A stretch of DNA of 35,967 bases from Rhodocyclales bacterium (lineage in GTDB: Bacteria; Pseudomonadota; Gammaproteobacteria; Burkholderiales; Rhodocyclaceae): positions 1 to 35,967 of the forward strand of contig JAPLQX010000026.1 in the NCBI GenBank assembly GCA_026399435.1. Direction: 5' to 3'. A program made the translations under genes and the position numbers. The notes under the pieces were generated by a model. It was not told the origin of the DNA and ran no database searches. It saw only the letters and a program-made list of their open reading frames with translations. The stretch's first letter is position 1. Every line of letters starts with the position of its first letter. Below are positions 26,914 through 35,967 of the stretch, in pieces.

Positions 26914-28023
26914 TCAATGCAACAGGATGCGCAGCATGCGCCGCAAGGGCTCCGCAGCGCCCCAAAGCAGCTGGTCGCCCACGGTAAAGGCCGACAAATA
27001 CTGCGGCCCCATGCTGAGTTTGCGCAGGCGCCCGACGGGAACGCTCAAGGTCCCGGTCACAGCCGTCGGCGTCAGTTCCTTCAGGGTGATCTCGCGCTCG
27101 TTGGGCACGACCTTTACCCAGTCGTTGTGCGCCGCCAGAATGCCGTTGATCTCGTCCAGCGGCACATCCCTGGTCAGCTTGATGGTGAACGCCTGGGAAT
27201 GGCAGCGCATGGCGCCGATGCGCACGCACAGGCCGTCTACCGGAATCGGTGCCGCGGTGCAGCCAAGGATCTTGTTGGTTTCGGCCTGCCCCTTCCATTC
27301 CTCGCGGCTCTGACCGTTGCCGAGATCCTTGTCTATCCATGGAATCAGCGAACCGGCCAGCGGCACGCCGAAGTTCGCCGTGGGGAAACTCTCGTCGCGC
27401 AGAATGCCCGCGACCTCGCGATCGATATCGAGAATCGCCGAGGCAGGGTCATCGAGCAGGTTCTTCACCACGCGATGCGTCTCGCCCATTTGCGCCAGCA
27501 GTTCACGCATGTTCTGTGCGCCCGCGCCGGACGCCGCCTGATAGGTCATCGACGTCATCCAGTCGACCAGTCCCGCCTTGAACAGGCCGCCCAAGGCCAT
27601 CAGCATCAGGCTCACCGTGCAATTGCCGCCGATCCAGTTGCGACCGCCCTTGGCCAGGCTGTCCTTGATCACGTCAAGGTTCACCGGATCGAGAATGATC
27701 ACCGTGTCGTCCTTCATGCGCAGGGTCGACGCCGCATCGATCCAGTGCCCCTTCCAGCCCGCTGCGCGGAGCTTCGGAAACACCTCCGTCGTGTAGTCGC
27801 CGCCCTGGCAACTGATGATGATGTCCAGCGCCTTCAGCTCGTCGATGTTCCTTGCGTCCTTGAGTGGCGGCGCCCCCTTGGCGAACTCGGGTGCCTTGCC
27901 GCCGGGATTCGACGTCGTGAAAAATATCGGCTCGATCAGGGCGAAATCATTCTCCTCCCGCATGCGTTGCATCAGCACCGAGCCCACCATCCCACGCCAA
28001 CCCACCAGACCTACACGCTTCAT
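26914..28023 (-). CDS. asd: Aspartate-semialdehyde dehydrogenase
   Basis: Reduces aspartyl phosphate to aspartate semialdehyde with NADPH, the branch point to lysine, threonine and methionine. The start at 28023 ([21 protein letters not shown]) gives 369 aa. Visible are the NADP-binding GWRGMVGS, catalytic Cys135 ([10 protein letters not shown]) and the later active-site His ([12 protein letters not shown]). [13 protein letters not shown] is a family motif. It follows leuB by 20 nt and precedes fimV, an order common in this class. Confidence 0.97.
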   Translation of the reverse strand: MKRVGLVGWRGMVGSVLMQRMREENDFALIEPIFFTTSNPGGKAPEFAKGAPPLKDARNIDELKALDIIISCQGGDYTTEVFPKLRAAGWKGHWIDAASTLRMKDDTVIILDPVNLDVIKDSLAKGGRNWIGGNCTVSLMLMALGGLFKAGLVDWMTSMTYQAASGAGAQNMRELLAQMGETHRVVKNLLDDPASAILDIDREVAGILRDESFPTANFGVPLAGSLIPWIDKDLGNGQSREEWKGQAETNKILGCTAAPIPVDGLCVRIGAMRCHSQAFTIKLTRDVPLDEINGILAAHNDWVKVVPNEREITLKELTPTAVTGTLSVPVGRLRKLSMGPQYLSAFTVGDQLLWGAAEPLRRMLRILLH

Positions 28024-28043
28024 GATCAATCTTTCGTTTCGAA

Positions 28044-29108
28044 TTACAGTGCCGCGAGTACTGCGTCACCCATTTCCCGGGTACCAAGCTTCTTCATGCC
28101 GGGTTCGTAAATGTCGCCAGTGCGGAAACCCTGTGCAAGGACTTTCTTCACGGCGCTCTCAATTTGCCCGGCGGCAGCCTCGTTGGCAAAAGTGTAGCGC
28201 ATCATCATGGCCGCCGACAGGATCGTCGCCAGCGGATTGGCCACGCCCTTGCCGGCGATGTCCGGCGCGGAACCGTGCGACGGCTCGTAAAGCCCCTTGT
28301 TGTTCGCGTCCAGCGAAGCCGACGGCAGCATGCCAATTGATCCGGTCAGCATCGAGGCCTCGTCCGACAGGATGTCGCCGAACATGTTGCCGGTGACCAT
28401 GACATCGAACTGCTTGGGGTTCTTTACCAGTTGCATCGCCGCGTTGTCGACCAGCATGTGCGTGAGCTCCACGTCCGGGTACTCCAGCCCGGTCTCGGTG
28501 GCGACGTCACGCCACAGCTGGGTGCATTCCAGAACGTTCATCTTGTCCACGGAGCAAACCTTGCGGCTGCGCTTCCTCGCCGCCTCGAAAGCCACGCGCA
28601 GGATGCGCCGGATCTCGCTCTCGGTGTAGTGCATGGTATTGAAGCCGAAGCGCTGCATCTGGCCATCAATGTTGCGCATCTCGATGCCGCGCGGCTGGCC
28701 GAAGTAGATATCGCCGGTCAGCTCGCGCACAATCAGGATATCCAGCCCGGCTACCACTTCCGGCTTGAGGGTGGAGGCGTTGGCCAGTTCCGGATAAAGG
28801 ATGGCCGGCCGCAGATTGGCGAACAGCCCGAGTTGCTTGCGAATACCCAGGAGCCCGCGCTCCGGTCGCTGCTCGCGCGGATTGTTGTCCCACTGCGGGC
28901 CGCCCACGGCGCCGAGCAGCACGGCATCGGCCGCCTGCGCGAGCTTCTGGGTCGCGTCGGGATAGGGGCTGCCGGTGGCATCCACCGCGCAGCCTCCGAG
29001 CAGGGCCTCTTCCATCTCGATCCCGAGATCGAGCGCCTTCAGGACGCGAACCGCCTCGGCTATGATTTCCGGCCCGATGCCATCGCCGGGCAGAACACAA
29101 ATCTTCAT
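28044..29108 (-). CDS. leuB: 3-isopropylmalate dehydrogenase
   Basis: Oxidative decarboxylation of 3-isopropylmalate with NAD in leucine synthesis. The start at 29108 ([15 protein letters not shown]) gives 354 aa. Motifs are [11 protein letters not shown], the catalytic Tyr region [10 protein letters not shown], Lys in [10 protein letters not shown], the metal-binding Asp cluster [11 protein letters not shown], and the NAD loop [15 protein letters not shown]. It is 10 nt downstream of leuD in the leuC-leuD-leuB unit. Confidence 0.98.
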   Translation of the reverse strand: MKICVLPGDGIGPEIIAEAVRVLKALDLGIEMEEALLGGCAVDATGSPYPDATQKLAQAADAVLLGAVGGPQWDNNPREQRPERGLLGIRKQLGLFANLRPAILYPELANASTLKPEVVAGLDILIVRELTGDIYFGQPRGIEMRNIDGQMQRFGFNTMHYTESEIRRILRVAFEAARKRSRKVCSVDKMNVLECTQLWRDVATETGLEYPDVELTHMLVDNAAMQLVKNPKQFDVMVTGNMFGDILSDEASMLTGSIGMLPSASLDANNKGLYEPSHGSAPDIAGKGVANPLATILSAAMMMRYTFANEAAAGQIESAVKKVLAQGFRTGDIYEPGMKKLGTREMGDAVLAAL

Positions 29109-29118
29109 TGAAAATCCT

Positions 29119-29757
29119 CTATGCAAAAAGCCAGGGCTGCTCGACGCGACGACGGGTCTCGAACTCGCGAATCTTGTCGGCGTGGCGCAAGGTGAGGCCG
29201 ATGTCATCCCAACCATTGAGCAGGCATTCCTTGCGGAAGACGTCCACCTCGAACGGGATCGCGTAGCCGTCGGGACGCACCACCCGTTGCGCCGGCAAAT
29301 CGATGCTCAGGCGAAAACCGGGCGAATGCTCTGTCAGGCCGAACAGCGCATCCATTTCGGCCTTCGGCAGCACGATGGGCAGCAGCCCGTTCTTGAAGCA
29401 GTTGTTGAAGAAGATGTCGGCGAAAGACTCGCCGATGATGGCGCGAAAGCCGAAATCGTGCAGCGCCCACGGCGCATGTTCGCGCGACGAGCCGCATCCG
29501 AAGTTGCTGCGCGCAAGCAGAATGGAGGCGCCCTGGTAGCGCTCCTGATTGAGCACGAAATTGGGATTCTTGGTCCTTTTGGCACAGTCCTGCCCCGGCT
29601 CGCCGTGATCCATGTAGCGCCACTCGTCGAACGCATTCGGGCCGAAGCCGGAACGCTTGATCGACTTGAGGAACTGTTTGGGAATGATGGCGTCGGTATC
29701 GACATTGGCGCGATCGAGCGGCGCCACGAGGCCATCGAGCTTGATGAACTTTTCCAT
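29119..29757 (-). CDS. leuD: 3-isopropylmalate dehydratase small subunit
   Basis: Swivelling-domain subunit of isopropylmalate isomerase, which acts with LeuC. The 212-aa product starts [20 protein letters not shown] and contains [32 protein letters not shown] (substrate-binding loop) and [13 protein letters not shown]. The ATG shares one base with the stop of the small lipoprotein gene before it (TAATG), so translation is probably coupled. Confidence 0.98.
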   Translation of the reverse strand: MEKFIKLDGLVAPLDRANVDTDAIIPKQFLKSIKRSGFGPNAFDEWRYMDHGEPGQDCAKRTKNPNFVLNQERYQGASILLARSNFGCGSSREHAPWALHDFGFRAIIGESFADIFFNNCFKNGLLPIVLPKAEMDALFGLTEHSPGFRLSIDLPAQRVVRPDGYAIPFEVDVFRKECLLNGWDDIGLTLRHADKIREFETRRRVEQPWLFA

Positions 29758-29876
29758 TACTTGGTCGACTTCTCGATGGCCTCGCCACCCTTCTTGATGT
29801 CCTTGCCGATACCTTGCACGGTATTGCAGGCGGACAGGACGAGCATCAGGGCGCAAGCGATAAGAATGCGGGACAT
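29757..29876 (-). CDS. Entericidin-like small lipoprotein
   Basis: A 39-aa peptide placed between leuC and leuD. It is a typical small lipoprotein: [20 protein letters not shown] ends with the lipobox LSAC, giving a mature peptide that starts at Cys18. [19 protein letters not shown] is the entericidin A/B family signature. Entericidins are membrane-active lipoproteins studied as a toxin/antidote pair in enteric bacteria; the function of this lone copy is unknown. It overlaps leuD by one base and is 10 nt from leuC. Confidence 0.88.
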   Translation of the reverse strand: MSRILIACALMLVLSACNTVQGIGKDIKKGGEAIEKSTK

Positions 29877-29886
29877 AGTCTTCTCC

Positions 29887-31293
29887 TCAGAGTAATTCAC
29901 GAACATCGGCAAAGCGGCCGGCAATCGCCGCAGCCACCGCCATGGCGGGGCTGACGAGGTGCGTTCTGCCGCCCGCGCCCTGCCGCCCTTCGAAGTTTCG
30001 ATTCGAGGTCGAGGCGCAACGTTCGCCCGGACCCAGTCGATCGTCATTCATCGCCAGGCACATGGAACAACCCGGCTGCCGCCACTCGAACCCGGCGGCG
30101 ATGAAAATCTTGTCCAACCCCTCGGCTTCGGCCTGCGCCTTGATCAGCCCTGAGCCGGGCACCACCAGCGCCAGTTTGACATTGGCGGCAATCCTGCGCC
30201 CCTTGGCCACGACGGCCGCCGCACGCAAGTCCTCGATCCGGGAATTGGTGCAGGAACCGATGAATACCTTGTCGATCGGGATCTGGTCGATCCGCATGCG
30301 CGGCGTCAGGCCCATGTACTGCAGCGCGCGGGCAACTCCTTCGCTCTTGACCGGATCGCTGAAATCCTCCGGCGCCGGGACCGTGCCGTCAATTCCCGTG
30401 ACCATCTCCGGCGACGTGCCCCAGGTCACCTGCGGCACGACCTGGCGCGCATCCATCTCGATCACTTTGTCGAATTTGGCATCCGCGTCCGATACCAGCG
30501 TGCGCCAGTAGTCCACGGCCTTGTCCCAGTCGCCGCCCTTGGGCGCGAAGCTGCGGCCCTTGAGATAGGCGATAGTGGTCTCGTCCGCGGCGACGAAGCC
30601 GACCCGGGCGCCGGCCTCGATGGCCATGTTGCACACCGTCATGCGGCCTTCCATCGACAGGGCGCGGATGGCAGAGCCGCCGAACTCGATGGCGTAGCCG
30701 TTGCCGCCCGCGGTGCCGATGCGGCCGATCAGAGCCAACACGATGTCTTTCGCCGTGACGCCAGCGCCAACTTTGCCTTCGACCCTGACCAGCATCGTCT
30801 TCGACTTCTTCTGCAGCAGGCATTGGGTCGCCAGCACGTGCTCGACTTCCGAAGTGCCGATGCCGTGCGCGAGGCAGGCAAAAGCGCCGTGCGTCGAGGT
30901 ATGCGAATCGCCGCAAACCACGGTCATTCCCGGCAGCGTGGCGCCGTTTTCCGGACCGACGACATGCACGATGCCCTGGCGTTTATCCTTGAAGGGAAAA
31001 TAGGCCAGAGCCCCCACCTCACGGATGTTGGCGTCGAGGGTTTCCACCTGCTGGCGCGAGATCGGGTCGACGATGCCGAGCTCCCAGTGCGAAGTCGGCG
31101 TGTTGTGATCGGCCGTAGCGACGATGGAAGAAACCCGCCAGGGCTTGCGATTCGCCAGCTTCAGGCCTTCGAAGGCCTGCGGACTGGTGACTTCATGGAC
31201 CAGATGCCGATCGATGTAAAGCAGTGCCGTGCCGTCCTCTTCGACATGGACGACATGGCTGTCCCAGAGTTTCTCGTAAAGCGTTTTCGACAT
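29887..31293 (-). CDS. leuC: 3-isopropylmalate dehydratase large subunit
   Basis: Aconitase-family subunit that isomerises 2- to 3-isopropylmalate with LeuD. The 468-aa protein begins [15 protein letters not shown]. The three [4Fe-4S] ligands are Cys348 (FIGSCTNSR), Cys409 and Cys412 ([11 protein letters not shown]). [20 protein letters not shown] and [14 protein letters not shown] are also conserved. It is the first gene of the leuC to asd unit; no obvious promoter was identified in the 30 nt between it and the upstream MFS gene. Confidence 0.98.
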   Translation of the reverse strand: MSKTLYEKLWDSHVVHVEEDGTALLYIDRHLVHEVTSPQAFEGLKLANRKPWRVSSIVATADHNTPTSHWELGIVDPISRQQVETLDANIREVGALAYFPFKDKRQGIVHVVGPENGATLPGMTVVCGDSHTSTHGAFACLAHGIGTSEVEHVLATQCLLQKKSKTMLVRVEGKVGAGVTAKDIVLALIGRIGTAGGNGYAIEFGGSAIRALSMEGRMTVCNMAIEAGARVGFVAADETTIAYLKGRSFAPKGGDWDKAVDYWRTLVSDADAKFDKVIEMDARQVVPQVTWGTSPEMVTGIDGTVPAPEDFSDPVKSEGVARALQYMGLTPRMRIDQIPIDKVFIGSCTNSRIEDLRAAAVVAKGRRIAANVKLALVVPGSGLIKAQAEAEGLDKIFIAAGFEWRQPGCSMCLAMNDDRLGPGERCASTSNRNFEGRQGAGGRTHLVSPAMAVAAAIAGRFADVRELL

Positions 31294-31323
31294 GATTTCT
31301 GCAGCGTTGGCGTGAATTAGGAA

Positions 31324-32490
31324 TTATCGCACAGCAGCATCTGCCGAATCATCGGGAACGCCGTGCCAGACCAGAATCAGGCCGAGCAGTGCGAGCAGCG
31401 ACGCTGCGCTGAAAGTGATCCCGGGACCGGCACTTTCCCACAACGCGCCCGCCAGCAAGGCACCGCCCAGACCGCCGGCGCCATAGGCAGTGCTGCCGTA
31501 TAGCGCCTGTGCCCGCGCCTGGTGGCCCGCGACGAACCAGCGATTGAGCGCCGCCATGGTCGCGGCATGGTGTGCGCCGAAGCTGGCCCCATGGAGCAAC
31601 TGGGCGAACACCAGGAGGCTGATGAATTCAACCGCCCAGCCGATCAGCAGGAAACGCAAGGTCGCCAGCGCAAAGCAGGCGAGCAAGATCAGCCGCATGG
31701 AAACCCGGGCGGAAAGTCGCGGCATCAGCAGAAACACCACGATCTCGGCAACCACCCCCAGGGTCCACAGCAGTCCGACCACGGTCTTGCCGTAACCTTG
31801 CGCCACCAGGTGGATCGAGTAGAAGACATAAAGCGCGCCGTGCGCCGCGGACATCAGCAGTCCCGCGCCAAGCAGGAAAACGACTTTGCGCTGGCGCAAT
31901 ACTTCGAGGATCGGACCGGCGAACTGGCCCGCATTGCTCCCGACCTCGGTCAGCGTCAGCGCACTGACCAGAGTACCCAGCAGCAGAACCCAGCTCACCC
32001 AGAGCAGCGAGCCGATCGGCGCCGAATCGAGCAGGAAACCGACGCCCATCACCGTTACCACGAATCCCACCGAACCCCAAAGCCGGATGCGGCCATAGCG
32101 TTCCGGTTCGGCGGCCAGATGGCCCAGCGTCAGCGCCTCTACCAGGGGCAGCGAAGCGCTCCAGAAGAAGTGAAGAATCGCCATGCCGATCAGCAGGCCG
32201 ACGAAGTCCTGCGTCAGGAACACCACCGAGAAACTGGCCACTGCCGCCGCCGTCGACGCGACGACGATGCGTACGCGCCGGCCGCCGCTGTCGGCCAGCC
32301 AACTCCACAGCAGGGGTGCCAGCAGCCGCATGAACTGCCCGAGCGACATCAGCACCGCGATGCGCCCGGCGGAAAACCCGATGGACTGCAGGTAGAGGGC
32401 GAAGTACGGCAGGAAGGCGCCGATGAAGGCGAAGTACCAGAAATACCAGGCAGCCAGACGCCCGTTTTGCCCCATGACAAATACCGCCAA
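31324..32490 (-). CDS. Major facilitator superfamily transporter
   Basis: A 388-aa inner-membrane protein with about 12 hydrophobic segments. The start region WYFWYFAFIGAFLPYFALYLQ and the loop WLADSGGRRVRIV fit the MFS_1-like subgroup that includes HcaT-type and nucleoside-type permeases. The pattern FWSASLPLVEALTLGHL and ERYGRIRLWGSVGFV are characteristic of that subgroup. The substrate cannot be inferred. An ATG at 32475 (MGQNGRLAAW) is an alternative start. It lies upstream of leuC in the same direction. Confidence 0.85.
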   Translation of the reverse strand: MAVFVMGQNGRLAAWYFWYFAFIGAFLPYFALYLQSIGFSAGRIAVLMSLGQFMRLLAPLLWSWLADSGGRRVRIVVASTAAAVASFSVVFLTQDFVGLLIGMAILHFFWSASLPLVEALTLGHLAAEPERYGRIRLWGSVGFVVTVMGVGFLLDSAPIGSLLWVSWVLLLGTLVSALTLTEVGSNAGQFAGPILEVLRQRKVVFLLGAGLLMSAAHGALYVFYSIHLVAQGYGKTVVGLLWTLGVVAEIVVFLLMPRLSARVSMRLILLACFALATLRFLLIGWAVEFISLLVFAQLLHGASFGAHHAATMAALNRWFVAGHQARAQALYGSTAYGAGGLGGALLAGALWESAGPGITFSAASLLALLGLILVWHGVPDDSADAAVR

Positions 32491-32530
32491 CCGTTGCCGG
32501 CAGCTCCGCTGATCCAGGAGTCCCTACCCT

Positions 32531-32776
32531 TCAGGCCTTGGCGGCCTTCAGCATGCCGTAGAGCTCGTCCTTCAGCTTGATGCGCTGCTTCTTCATTTCC
32601 TCGAGCGCGGTATCGGCGATGGGCGAGTCGTTATCCTCGAGCGCTTCGATCTGGGCGGTCAGCGTGTGGTACTCGTCGAACAGGCGGGCGAAATGCGTGC
32701 TGCCCACCTTCAGACTGTGAATGGCTGCGGCGTATTCGGGAAATTCGTGGTGCAGGTCGTGGTGATCGACGTTCAT
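32531..32776 (-). CDS. YdcH-family (DUF465) small protein
   Basis: An 81-aa, mostly helical cytoplasmic protein of unknown function. NVDHHDLHHEFPEY at the start and the central HFARLFDEYHTLTAQIEALED, followed by LEEMKKQRIKLKDELYGML, match the DUF465/YdcH family, usually 60-80 aa. The heptad pattern suggests a coiled coil. It lies 37 nt from aroC and 40 nt from the MFS gene; there is no functional hint from these neighbours. Confidence 0.85.
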   Translation of the reverse strand: MNVDHHDLHHEFPEYAAAIHSLKVGSTHFARLFDEYHTLTAQIEALEDNDSPIADTALEEMKKQRIKLKDELYGMLKAAKA

Positions 32777-32813
32777 TGCTGATCCTGTTCTGTACGGATT
32801 CGATTGCGTACAG

Positions 32814-33920
32814 CTATTTTACTATCGGCCGTGCAGGAATTTTCGGCGTCGGGCACGTGACATCGGCGCACTGGGCGCGATGATGCAGGGCCGCGTCGAT
32901 CAGCACCAGCGCCAGCATGGCTTCGGCGATCGGCGTGGCGCGAATGCCGACGCAGGGATCATGCCGGCCGTGGGTTTCGACGATGGCCGGTTCGCCGGCG
33001 AGATTGATGGTACGGCGCGGCAGGCGAATGCTCGACGTCGGCTTGACCGCCATCTTCACCACCACATCCTGGCCGGTCGAGATGCCGCCCAGTATCCCTC
33101 CCGCATTGTTGCCGAGAAAGCCCTCGGGCGTCAGCTCGTCGCCATGCTCGCTGCCTTTTTGGGTCACCGAGTCGAAGCCCGCACCAATTTCCACACCCTT
33201 GACGGCATTGATGCCCATCATCGCGTAGGCGATGTCGGCATCAAGGCGGCCGTATACCGGGTCGCCCCAGCCGACCGGCACGCCACGCGCCACGACGGTG
33301 ACTTCCGCCCCCACGGAATCGCCCGATTTCCGCAAGGCATCCATGTACTCTTCGAGCTGCGGAACGATCCCGGCATTGGGCGCGAAGAAGGGATTGGTGT
33401 CTATCGCCGCCTCGTCCTGCCAGGGAATCTCGATGTTTCCCAACTGGCTCATCCAGCCGCGCACCGTCACGCCGTAGCGCTCCCGCAGCCACTTTCGGGC
33501 GATCGCGCCGGCGGCGACGCGCACCGCCGTCTCGCGCGCCGACGCGCGGCCGCTGCCGCGATGGTCGCGGATTCCGTATTTCTGCCAGTAGGTGTAGTCG
33601 GCATGGCCGGGACGGAACATCTCGGCGATATTGCCGTAGTCCTTGCTGCGCTGATCCTCGTTGCGGATCAGCAGGCCGATCGGCGTGCCCGTGGTGCGGC
33701 CTTCATAGACCCCGGAGAGAATCTCGACCGTATCCGATTCGCGGCGCTGGGTAACGTGGCGCGAAGTTCCCGGCTTGCGTCGGTCGAGGTCGGCCTGGAT
33801 TTCCGCTGCCGAGATTTCCAGGCCCGGCGGACAACCGTCGACCACGCAGCCGATCGCCAGACCGTGGGATTCACCGAATGAAGTGACGCTGAAAAGCGAG
33901 CCGAAAGTGTTGCCTGACAT
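32814..33920 (-). CDS. aroC: Chorismate synthase
   Basis: Last step of the shikimate pathway, 5-enolpyruvylshikimate-3-phosphate to chorismate, using reduced FMN. The 368-aa protein starts [20 protein letters not shown] and contains the three family signatures: [38 protein letters not shown], and [19 protein letters not shown]. Length is typical. It lies 6 nt after fdxA, in the same direction. Confidence 0.98.
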   Translation of the reverse strand: MSGNTFGSLFSVTSFGESHGLAIGCVVDGCPPGLEISAAEIQADLDRRKPGTSRHVTQRRESDTVEILSGVYEGRTTGTPIGLLIRNEDQRSKDYGNIAEMFRPGHADYTYWQKYGIRDHRGSGRASARETAVRVAAGAIARKWLRERYGVTVRGWMSQLGNIEIPWQDEAAIDTNPFFAPNAGIVPQLEEYMDALRKSGDSVGAEVTVVARGVPVGWGDPVYGRLDADIAYAMMGINAVKGVEIGAGFDSVTQKGSEHGDELTPEGFLGNNAGGILGGISTGQDVVVKMAVKPTSSIRLPRRTINLAGEPAIVETHGRHDPCVGIRATPIAEAMLALVLIDAALHHRAQCADVTCPTPKIPARPIVK

Positions 33921-33926
33921 TTGGTT

Positions 33927-34250
33927 TCAGCGCTCCAGCAAATCGAGCTTGCCAGGCTTTCCGACCCACTCGTCGGCATCGGCCGGCGGCTCCTTGCGCT
34001 CGATGATGACCGGCCAGATCTTCGCCAGCTCGGCATTCAATGCAGTGAAGTGTTCCTGTCCCTTTGGTACGTCATCCTCGGCAAAGATGGCCTCGACCGG
34101 ACATTCGGCAACGCACAGCGTGCAGTCGATGCACTCCTCGGGGTCGATCGCCAGGAAGTTCGGCCCCTCGTGAAAACAGTCGACGGGGCAAACATCGACG
34201 CAATCGGTGTATTTGCATTTGACACAGGCTTCGGTGACAACATAAGTCAT
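33927..34250 (-). CDS. fdxA: Seven-iron ferredoxin FdxA
   Basis: Small electron carrier, 107 aa, with one [3Fe-4S] and one [4Fe-4S] cluster. The N-terminus [21 protein letters not shown] carries Cys9, Cys17 and Cys21, and [17 protein letters not shown] provides the rest. The C-terminal extension to about residue 107 ([20 protein letters not shown]) is typical of this proteobacterial type. Redox partners are unknown. It is divergent from trxA across 181 nt. Confidence 0.96.
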   Translation of the reverse strand: MTYVVTEACVKCKYTDCVDVCPVDCFHEGPNFLAIDPEECIDCTLCVAECPVEAIFAEDDVPKGQEHFTALNAELAKIWPVIIERKEPPADADEWVGKPGKLDLLER

Positions 34251-34274
34251 GATGAGGCTCCGGTTTTGGGGGAC

Positions 34275-34303
34275 AATGTACCATCGCCGTGTGCCATTGG
34301 CAC
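34275..34303 (-). promoter_or_regulatory. Candidate fdxA promoter
   Basis: On the minus strand GTGCCA (34303-34298) and TACATT (34280-34275) are spaced by 17 nt and lie about 25 nt upstream of the fdxA start. Both hexamers match 4 of 6 consensus bases or better. Confidence 0.4.
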
Positions 34304-34312
34304 CAGCCGGAG

Positions 34313-34342
34313 TTCGCCATGGCCGAATTTTTTTGCTAGGAT
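34313..34342 (+). promoter_or_regulatory. Candidate trxA promoter
   Basis: TTCGCC (34313-34318) and TAGGAT (34337-34342) are spaced by 18 nt with a T-rich stretch between, about 90 nt upstream of trxA. It is moderate at best. Confidence 0.35.
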
Positions 34343-34431
34343 TCGCTCATGCCAGCGACGCTTCGCTGCAATCCATCGCGACACCCGGCCGCAGATGTGC
34401 CAACCGGAACGCAAAAATCCCCGAGGAATCC

Positions 34432-34758
34432 ATGAGCGAACACATTAACCATGTCACCGACAGCACTTTCAAAGCCGAAGTGCTCGACTCCGCCATACCG
34501 ACCCTGGTCGACTTCTGGGCCGAATGGTGCGGGCCCTGCAAGATGATCGCCCCGATTCTCGACGAAGTAGCCAAGGATTATTCCGGCAAGCTGCGCGTGG
34601 CCAAACTGAACATTGACGACAATCCCAAGGTTCCCGGCGAGTTCGGGATCCGCGGCATTCCAACGCTGCTGCTGTTCAAGGGCGGCAACGTCGAGGCGCA
34701 AAAAGTCGGCGCCCTCTCGAAATCGCAACTCACTGCATTCATTGACAGCAATCTCTGA
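34432..34758 (+). CDS. trxA: Thioredoxin 1
   Basis: Cytoplasmic disulfide reductase, 108 aa. The start [17 protein letters not shown] at 34432 is canonical, with GAGGAATCC just upstream. The active site [13 protein letters not shown] holds Cys33 and Cys36, and the cis-proline is in [12 protein letters not shown]. The trxA-rho order is widely conserved in proteobacteria. Confidence 0.98.
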   Translation: MSEHINHVTDSTFKAEVLDSAIPTLVDFWAEWCGPCKMIAPILDEVAKDYSGKLRVAKLNIDDNPKVPGEFGIRGIPTLLLFKGGNVEAQKVGALSKSQLTAFIDSNL

Positions 34759-34772
34759 TCCCGTTACATTTC

Positions 34773-34795
34773 GACCCGGAGTCTGATTCCGGGTC
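34773..34795 (+). terminator. Hairpin downstream of trxA
   Basis: GACCCGGA (34773-34780) pairs perfectly with TCCGGGTC (34788-34795) across a 7-nt loop, 15 nt after the trxA stop. No T-run follows, so it is either a weak terminator or a 3'-end stabiliser. The remaining gap to rho (34796-34940) shows no gene. Confidence 0.45.
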
Positions 34796-34940
34796 GCCCA
34801 GCAGCAAGACAGGCGCGCCAGCCGCGCACCAGCAGTAGGGGCGCCGATTCAGTTCCCTTCCTGATCGAATTCTTTCCTGAATTCATCCCCTACACCCCCC
34901 CAGTTCCGGCGTCCCGCCGGTATCTCTGCGCAGGTAGTCC

Positions 34941-35967
<1,027 letters not shown>

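Noticed and set aside
26917..28110. Plus-strand open frame (397 codons) opposite asd
   Set aside because: Shadow of asd; no domain and arginine/histidine-rich composition.

Overview
The window looks like a chromosomal segment of a GC-rich betaproteobacterium, probably Rhodocyclales-like. This rests on gene order and protein resemblance, not on a phylogeny. The housekeeping genes are dnaK-dnaJ, cysS, a leuC-leuD-leuB-asd-fimV-truA-trpFBA-accD-folC-dedD-cvpA-purF-metZ block on the minus strand, aroC, fdxA, and trxA-rho. Both edges cut genes: dnaK lacks its start and rho lacks its end.

Layout. Positions 1-2265 hold dnaK and dnaJ, separated by two stacked hairpins. Positions 2302-2884 hold a ParD/ParE-like toxin-antitoxin pair with its own promoter and a palindromic operator candidate. 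Positions 2945-7875 hold a compact type II-C CRISPR-Cas locus: tracrRNA (minus), cas9, cas1, cas2 (plus), and a two-repeat, one-spacer array read on the minus strand with its own terminator. Positions 7927-9297 are cysS (minus). Positions 9550-13762 form a plus-strand run: TPR protein, L,D-transpeptidase, two cyclophilins, lpxH. From 13759 to 34250 nearly everything is on the minus strand, with many 1-4 nt overlaps that suggest translational coupling. trxA and rho leave divergently at the right end.

Main points of interest. (1) The tracrRNA was identified by reading. A full-length 36-nt anti-repeat (30/36 identical to the complement of the array repeat) is followed by a nexus hairpin and a textbook terminator. 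Its promoter straddles the cas9 start codon. A second promoter faces it from the other side and would transcribe cas9 straight through the tracrRNA gene in antisense; both share the octamer CGCATAAT. (2) cas9 keeps all catalytic motifs but is broken by an exact 20-bp tandem duplication. Removing one copy restores a 1119-aa Neisseria-like Cas9. (3) cas1, trpB and trpF each carry one frame-breaking internal deletion that removes a conserved motif. Four such indels in 36 kb mean either local gene decay or assembly error, and read mapping must decide. (4) A dispersed palindromic element occurs twice (9454-9512 and 26746-26843) with a 29-bp identical right end.

How the genes work together. The CRISPR locus would be a complete adaptive immunity system (tracrRNA, effector, adaptation genes, array) if the two broken genes are intact in the living cell. 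The large minus-strand block combines leucine, aspartate-family, tryptophan, methionine, purine, folate and fatty-acid synthesis genes with tRNA modification and cell-surface genes. It is a co-directional housekeeping cluster typical of this class, not one pathway.
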